DNA of 64,000 bases from the NCBI RefSeq assembly GCF_937921625.1, contig NZ_CAKZTI010000027.1, positions 26,831 through 90,830 on the forward strand, read 5' to 3'. Shown in pieces: positions 61,067 through 64,000 of this stretch. The stretch comes from an uncultured Campylobacter sp. (GTDB taxonomy: Bacteria > Campylobacterota > Campylobacteria > Campylobacterales > Campylobacteraceae). The stretch's first letter is position 1, and every line of letters starts with the position of its first letter. The notes under the pieces were generated by a model, which worked only from the letters and a program-made list of their open reading frames with translations, searched no databases and was not told the DNA's origin. Position numbers and translations under genes: made by a program.

Positions 61067-61822
61067 TTAATCATATTTATATTTTAAGTTTACCATATGG
61101 TTTAAATTTGATATATTTTTAAATGCATCATTTAGGTTAAACCCCAGTCGTAATAGCAAAATTTCAATATTTACAGTTATTGATTTTGCTTTTGTTTTTG
61201 GCGGATTATTGTGAAAGATATCATTGCGTGCCTTACGAATCATAGAAAATACATTTAAAAGACTATTTTTTGTGCCGTATTCTGGCAACTTTTGCCCCTT
61301 GTATTCGCACACGCTTGCAAAAATATCTCTGAAATCGCTCCAATTCGAGCCTATGACGTTTTGCAAATCACCTAGCGTAAATAAATCAAGCACCTCAAAG
61401 CTATTCATTTGCTCTGTTAGATTAACCTTTTTGGTCTGCGCTATGTGGGCAGCTTGTTTTATTAGCTTCGCATTTTTTCCGTATAAAAACCAGTCGTCGG
61501 CGTTAGAATTTGAACTATAAATTTCAGATAGTACTAGTGCAACTTTAGAACGCAATGCCGTTTCAAAAATATGGATGATTAAAAACATTTCGTGGTGCGA
61601 TTTTATGCGTTTATTATAGATTGAAATGACTAAATCAAAGATGTCAACATTATTTTTGGCATATTTTTTAATAATGACGGCAGCTTCTTTGCAAGCACCC
61701 AACAAATATTTATTGTGAAGCAGTGCAATAGAATTTTTAAGTTTACCAAAGCCCGGCATTTTCGTTGCGTCACAGTCTAAGTTTTCACATAGTTTTTTAC
61801 AGATTACACTTTCAAGATACAT
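61067..61822 (-). CDS. Abi-like HEPN protein (candidate RNase toxin)
   Basis: This 251-residue, AT-rich gene encodes an almost all-helical soluble protein. Features that fit the Abi_2/AbiF-type HEPN group are FLIIHIFETALRSKVALVL (about 77-95), SFEVLDLFTLGDLQNVIGSN (about 141-160) and, near the C-terminus, MIRKARNDIFHNNPP, where Arg-Asn-Asp-Ile-Phe-His is an R-x4-H RNase motif with the favoured Asn after Arg. Family assignment is from these patterns, not from a search. The N-terminal DR-type Abi_2 start is not obvious. The ATG has only a weak AAAGATGA site. The gene splits proB from proA, and a structured RNA element lies directly upstream. A toxin/abortive-infection role is inferred. Confidence 0.7.
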   Translation of the reverse strand: MYLESVICKKLCENLDCDATKMPGFGKLKNSIALLHNKYLLGACKEAAVIIKKYAKNNVDIFDLVISIYNKRIKSHHEMFLIIHIFETALRSKVALVLSEIYSSNSNADDWFLYGKNAKLIKQAAHIAQTKKVNLTEQMNSFEVLDLFTLGDLQNVIGSNWSDFRDIFASVCEYKGQKLPEYGTKNSLLNVFSMIRKARNDIFHNNPPKTKAKSITVNIEILLLRLGFNLNDAFKNISNLNHMVNLKYKYD

Positions 61823-61834
61823 TTAATCATCTTT

Positions 61835-61843
61835 TGTTATAAT
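61835..61843 (+). promoter_or_regulatory. Extended -10 box for the plus-strand ncRNA
   Basis: TGTTATAAT is a perfect extended -10 box. Transcription would start about seven bases downstream, at or near 61850, exactly the first base of the folded element. It lies between the Abi-like start codon and the RNA, pointing away from the gene. Confidence 0.6.
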
Positions 61844-61938
61844 AGTACCAATTTGGAGGTCTCATCGCTATGAATTAAGCGAGTATCCGAAAGGAAAGAC
61901 ACTCCAAATTCTATATTTTCATTCAAAATTTCACTCAT
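61837..61938 (-). CDS. 33-residue ORF upstream of the Abi-like gene
   Basis: An ATG with a good AAGGAA site (five-base spacing) opens a 33-residue frame starting MSEILNENIEFGVSFLSDTR and ending ETSKLVLL. It ends 14 bases before the Abi-like ATG. It is soluble-looking, with no recognisable family. It lies over the structured element on the opposite strand, so it may be an incidental frame or a leader peptide. The binding site and tight spacing argue that it could be translated ahead of the Abi-like gene. Confidence 0.4.
   Translation of the reverse strand: MSEILNENIEFGVSFLSDTRLIHSDETSKLVLL
61850..61910 (+). ncRNA. Structured RNA beside the Abi-like HEPN gene
   Basis: A 61-base element folds into a closed multibranch structure. 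The outer stem AATTTGGAG (61850-61858) pairs with CTCCAAATT (61902-61910), 9 bp. GTCT (61859-61862) pairs with AGAC (61897-61900), with one bulged A. Inside are two hairpins: TCGCT/AGCGA with an 8-base loop (61865-61882), and TCC-GAAA-GGA (61886-61895), a GNRA tetraloop on this strand. Strand choice rests on the tetraloop and on the extended -10 box ending at 61843. It is divergent from the Abi-like gene. Related HEPN toxins are known to have structured RNA partners, so an RNA antitoxin is a reasonable hypothesis. Confidence 0.6.
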
Positions 61939-61952
61939 TTTGTTTCCTTGAC

Positions 61953-62045
61953 TTATAAAAAATAGCAAGCTACGCGGGCTAGTCTAGCAAAGAATATCGC
62001 CACTGCCGTACTTGCGGCAGTGTTGTAAAGTATGCTTTTATTCAT
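61953..62045 (-). CDS. 30-residue hydrophobic ORF with an internal palindrome
   Basis: An ATG opens a frame MNKSILYNTAASTAVAIFFA plus RLARVACYFL, a hydrophobic peptide. The middle contains a perfect 8-bp inverted repeat (CACTGCCG/CGGCAGTG, 62001-62022, 6-base loop). The binding site is poor (AGGGAG 12 bases away). It belongs to the same insert as the Abi-like gene. It may be a small membrane peptide or just a frame through a palindromic element. Confidence 0.3.
   Translation of the reverse strand: MNKSILYNTAASTAVAIFFARLARVACYFL
62001..62022. other. Perfect 8-bp inverted repeat in the proB-proA insert
   Basis: CACTGCCG and CGGCAGTG flank tacttg. GC-rich in an AT-rich setting, with no T-run on either side, so it is unlikely to be a simple terminator. 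It lies inside the 30-residue ORF and near the upstream end of the inserted cassette. Confidence 0.6.
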
Positions 62046-62116
62046 TTTCTCAAAGATTTCTCCCTATGCTGTAAATTTACTATCAGCCAAACTCATGCCA
62101 TAAATCCCTTCTTTAG

Positions 62117-62449
62117 CTATTTCTCGGCATTATATCCAACTTTATCATTCCAATTTGCGCATGGCGCTTTTACGTAATCCACCAGCTCATATCCGCGCAG
62201 CTCAAGAACATCTAGCTCGCCGTTTTTATCGGCGTCCGGTTCGTCAAATTTCGCCGTCCACGCCGCGTCTTGCGCCGTAAATTTTAGCTTGATATTCTTT
62301 GGGGCTACCGCTTTCTCCCACTCGGCGCGGTTTAGCGTGCCGCCTTGATCCTCGTCGTTAGCCGCTATAAAAATTCTAGCGGGATTTGCCTCTTTGCACG
62401 CCCACGCCGCACCTGCCAAAAGTAGCGCAAAAAATATAATCTTTTTCAT
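62117..62449 (-). CDS. Secreted EF-hand protein
   Basis: This 110-residue protein starts at the ATG of MKKIIFF, which follows a GGAGGG site; the longer frame runs back into proB. It has a signal peptide (MKKIIFFALLLAGAAWA) and two EF-hand-like loops, DEDQGGTLNRAE and DADKNGELDVLE. The second is a canonical 12-residue calcium loop (Asp1, Asp3, Asn5, Gly6, Glu12). It probably binds calcium in the periplasm. It is the gene next to proB, 46 bases after its stop, and may be part of the same transcript. Its role is unknown. Confidence 0.72.
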   Translation of the reverse strand: MKKIIFFALLLAGAAWACKEANPARIFIAANDEDQGGTLNRAEWEKAVAPKNIKLKFTAQDAAWTAKFDEPDADKNGELDVLELRGYELVDYVKAPCANWNDKVGYNAEK

Positions 62450-62495
62450 CTTCGCCCTCCGTTTAAAATTTAAACGCGCGAACACGGCTAAAATT

Positions 62496-63617
62496 TCATT
62501 GTAGCGCGATATTATCCGCGTGGATCGCGTCATCGTCGCTTTTGTAGCCTAAAGCCTGCTCTATCTCATCGCTTTTTACTCCCGCTATGCGCGCAAGCTC
62601 GCAGCTTGAATAGTTGCTAATGCCGTGCGCCAGCAGCTTGCCGTCAGTCGCGCAGACGTTTACGATCTCGCCGCGCTCAAATTCGCCGCGCACCTCGGCA
62701 ATCCCGACCGCAAGCAGGCTTTTGCCCGATTTTATCGCCTCTGCCGCACCCGCGTCGATAATCACCGCGCCTTTGCTAATCGCGCCGTATGCGAGCCAGT
62801 ATTTACGCGAGCTAAGCCGCGCTGCGCCCGCGCTAAAGAGGGTGCCGACCTCGTCGCCCACCGCTATTTTAAGCAAAATTCCGTCCGTACGCCCGTTCGC
62901 GATGATCAGGCTCGTGCCGATCTGATTTGCCATTTGCGCCGCCGCGATCTTGGTCGCCATGCCGCCCGTGCCGAATTTACTGCCCTCGCCGCCTGCCATT
63001 TTGATGATGCGTTCGTCTATTTTTTCGATAAAGCTTAAAAGTTTCGCGTCTGCGTGCTCGCTCGGATTTTTGTCGTACAGTCCGTCGATGTCGCTTAAAA
63101 TCACGAGCAGATCGGCATCGATTAGCCCCGCAACGAGCGCGCTTAGCGTGTCGTTATCGCCCACTTTCAGTTCATCTGCTACGACGGGATCGTTTTCGTT
63201 GATAATCGGCACGATGCCGCGCGAGAGCAGTTCTGCGCAGACGTTTCGCACGCTAAGATAGCGCGCTCTGTCGCTAAAATCGCCGCGGCTTAGCAGCAGC
63301 TGCGCGATAATGCGGTCATGCGCCCAAAACAGCCGCTCGTAAAGATGCATCAGCGCGACCTGCCCGACTGCCGCCAGAGCTTGTTTGCGGCTTAAAATTT
63401 TAGGTCTTTGCGCGACGCCGAGTAGTCCCATGCCCGCGCCCACGGCACCCGAGCTTACCAAAGCCACGCAAAAGCCCGCATCTTTTAGTTTGCAAATTTG
63501 CGCGACTAGACCTTTGATGAGTCGCTCATTTAGCGAGCCGTCGCCGTTCGTAAGCGTTGAAGTACCGATCTTTACGACGATACGTTTTGCGCCGCCCAGA
63601 AGCTCTTTTCTGTTCAT
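62496..63617 (-). CDS. proB: Glutamate 5-kinase with PUA domain
   Basis: This 373-residue enzyme phosphorylates glutamate in the first step of proline synthesis. It has the amino acid kinase domain (about 1-260: RIVVKIGTSTLTNGDGSLNE, ALVSSGAVGAGMGLLG, INENDPVVADELKVGDNDTL, GGMATKIAAAQMA) and a C-terminal PUA domain (about 270-370). The ATG at 63617 follows GGAG by seven bases and gives MNRKELLGG; a TTG four codons earlier is less likely. Normally it would be next to proA, which is here 1.4 kb away. Confidence 0.94.
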   Translation of the reverse strand: MNRKELLGGAKRIVVKIGTSTLTNGDGSLNERLIKGLVAQICKLKDAGFCVALVSSGAVGAGMGLLGVAQRPKILSRKQALAAVGQVALMHLYERLFWAHDRIIAQLLLSRGDFSDRARYLSVRNVCAELLSRGIVPIINENDPVVADELKVGDNDTLSALVAGLIDADLLVILSDIDGLYDKNPSEHADAKLLSFIEKIDERIIKMAGGEGSKFGTGGMATKIAAAQMANQIGTSLIIANGRTDGILLKIAVGDEVGTLFSAGAARLSSRKYWLAYGAISKGAVIIDAGAAEAIKSGKSLLAVGIAEVRGEFERGEIVNVCATDGKLLAHGISNYSSCELARIAGVKSDEIEQALGYKSDDDAIHADNIALQ

Positions 63618-63846
63618 TTTCCGCTCCAAAATTTTTGAAAATTATATCGAAAACGGCTTATTTTAAATTTTATGTTTTGAGCTGAGTGGATGCGAGCTTT
63701 GGCTAAAATTTATTCCCGAATAAAATTCGGCAGCTTCTAAATACGAGAGATAAAATTTTTTGGGTAAAAGTTTGATTATAAAGTAGTCGTATTTGGCGTA
63801 GTAAATTTTCTTATAAAGCGTAGAGATAGTCTGTTTACGAAGATCG

Positions 63847-63869
63847 TAACGGGAGATAAACTCCCGTTA
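63847..63869 (-). terminator. Hairpin upstream of proB
   Basis: TAACGGGAG (63847-63855) pairs perfectly with CTCCCGTTA (63861-63869) around a 5-base loop. It lies 42 bases past the tiny ORF at 63911 on the minus strand, so it is a candidate terminator for the preceding transcript. No long T-run follows. Confidence 0.5.
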
Positions 63870-63910
63870 TCGCGCGAAATTTTACTGATTTAAAATTTAC
63901 CGGATCCTTG

Positions 63911-63976
63911 CTAAAGCGCGGCGTTGAGACTTAGTTGCATCTCCACGTCGTCGCTAACGAGCAAAATTTTCTTCAT
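63911..63976 (-). pseudogene. Possible response-regulator remnant
   Basis: An ATG preceded by AGG opens a 21-residue frame that reads like the first strand and helix of a receiver domain, MKKILLVSDDVEMQLSLNAA, then stops. No further receiver sequence follows in any frame that I could see. It may be the decayed start of a regulator gene or a coincidence. It appears six bases after a possible stop of an upstream gene. Confidence 0.3.
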
Positions 63977-64000
63977 TTTAGCCTACTTTTTGGTGGCATT

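Larger units (their letters stand above)
63618..64000. other. Terminal stretch with a hairpin and a tiny ORF
   Basis: Upstream of proB on the minus strand. It is AT-rich. It holds a perfect 9-bp hairpin (63847-63869) and a 21-codon ORF. A possible stop (TAG near 63980) of a gene beyond the window is visible on the minus strand. Confidence 0.45.

Overview
The window looks like chromosomal DNA of a Campylobacter species from the higher-GC oral group; C. gracilis would fit best, but I infer this from gene content, synteny and base composition and have run no search. The pointers are the CosR-type regulator next to folB, fdxB and a Ppx/GppA gene, the divergent ahpC/fdxA pair, DUF4492 in front of cydAB, the fused ndk-fdxA-plsX-fabH stretch, short-form HisG, and the dense AAATTTT-type words between genes. 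Several start codons are TTG or GTG and are chosen here from Shine-Dalgarno spacing.

Layout. 1-3.1 kb: a truncated membrane-protein gene, putP and a DUF2130 protein. 3.1-5.2 kb: a gene-poor stretch with an 18-base C tract, a frameshifted YccF/pseudopilin chimera and a CAT-anticodon tRNA. 5.4-12 kb: a dicarboxylate/glutamate symporter with aspartate racemase, then a long dnaE with a duplicated OB region. 12-13.4 kb: no gene seen. 13.4-16.5 kb (minus): YfgM-like protein, BamB-like lipoprotein, a small hypothetical, coaX and hisG in one overlapping chain. 16.5-23.8 kb (plus): gatC, a PilT-type ATPase, cvpA, fur, lysS, glyA, a SPOR protein and aroE. 24.2-27.3 kb: DUF4492, cydA, cydB and a tiny membrane ORF. 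27.4-32 kb (minus): an SbmA/BacA-like transporter coupled to a periplasmic M16 peptidase, then a peroxiredoxin. 32.2-35.6 kb: fdxA, ndk, yceD-like, rpmF, plsX, fabH. 36.1-40.2 kb: a tight three-gene envelope cassette of unknown function (OmpA-like lipoprotein, membrane/coiled-coil protein, secreted protein with a possible vWA-like core) behind a promoter carrying an 11-base T tract. 40.5-48.6 kb: an MTHFR-like gene, a HerA/YjgR-type ATPase, plsY, folB, cosR, a histidine kinase, fdxB and ppx/gppA. 48.7-51.7 kb (minus): a beta-propeller-like protein and a DUF59 / polytopic membrane / DUF2249 trio. 51.8-54.6 kb: polA. 55.3-59.4 kb (minus): a PLP sulfur-amino-acid enzyme with an ABC transporter that has two tandem binding proteins. 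59.8-63.6 kb (minus): proB and proA, separated by an EF-hand protein and an inserted cassette.

The most interesting locus is that inserted cassette (about 61067-62045). It holds an Abi-like protein with a HEPN R-x4-H motif, and beside it a 61-nt element that folds into a closed multibranch structure (9-bp and 4-bp outer stems, an 8-base-loop hairpin and a GAAA-tetraloop hairpin). An extended -10 box sits exactly the right distance upstream on the plus strand. This resembles RNA-antitoxin/HEPN-toxin modules of the AbiF type. The envelope cassette at 36-40 kb is the second candidate for an undescribed system. No CRISPR array, rRNA, insertion sequence or prophage was seen.
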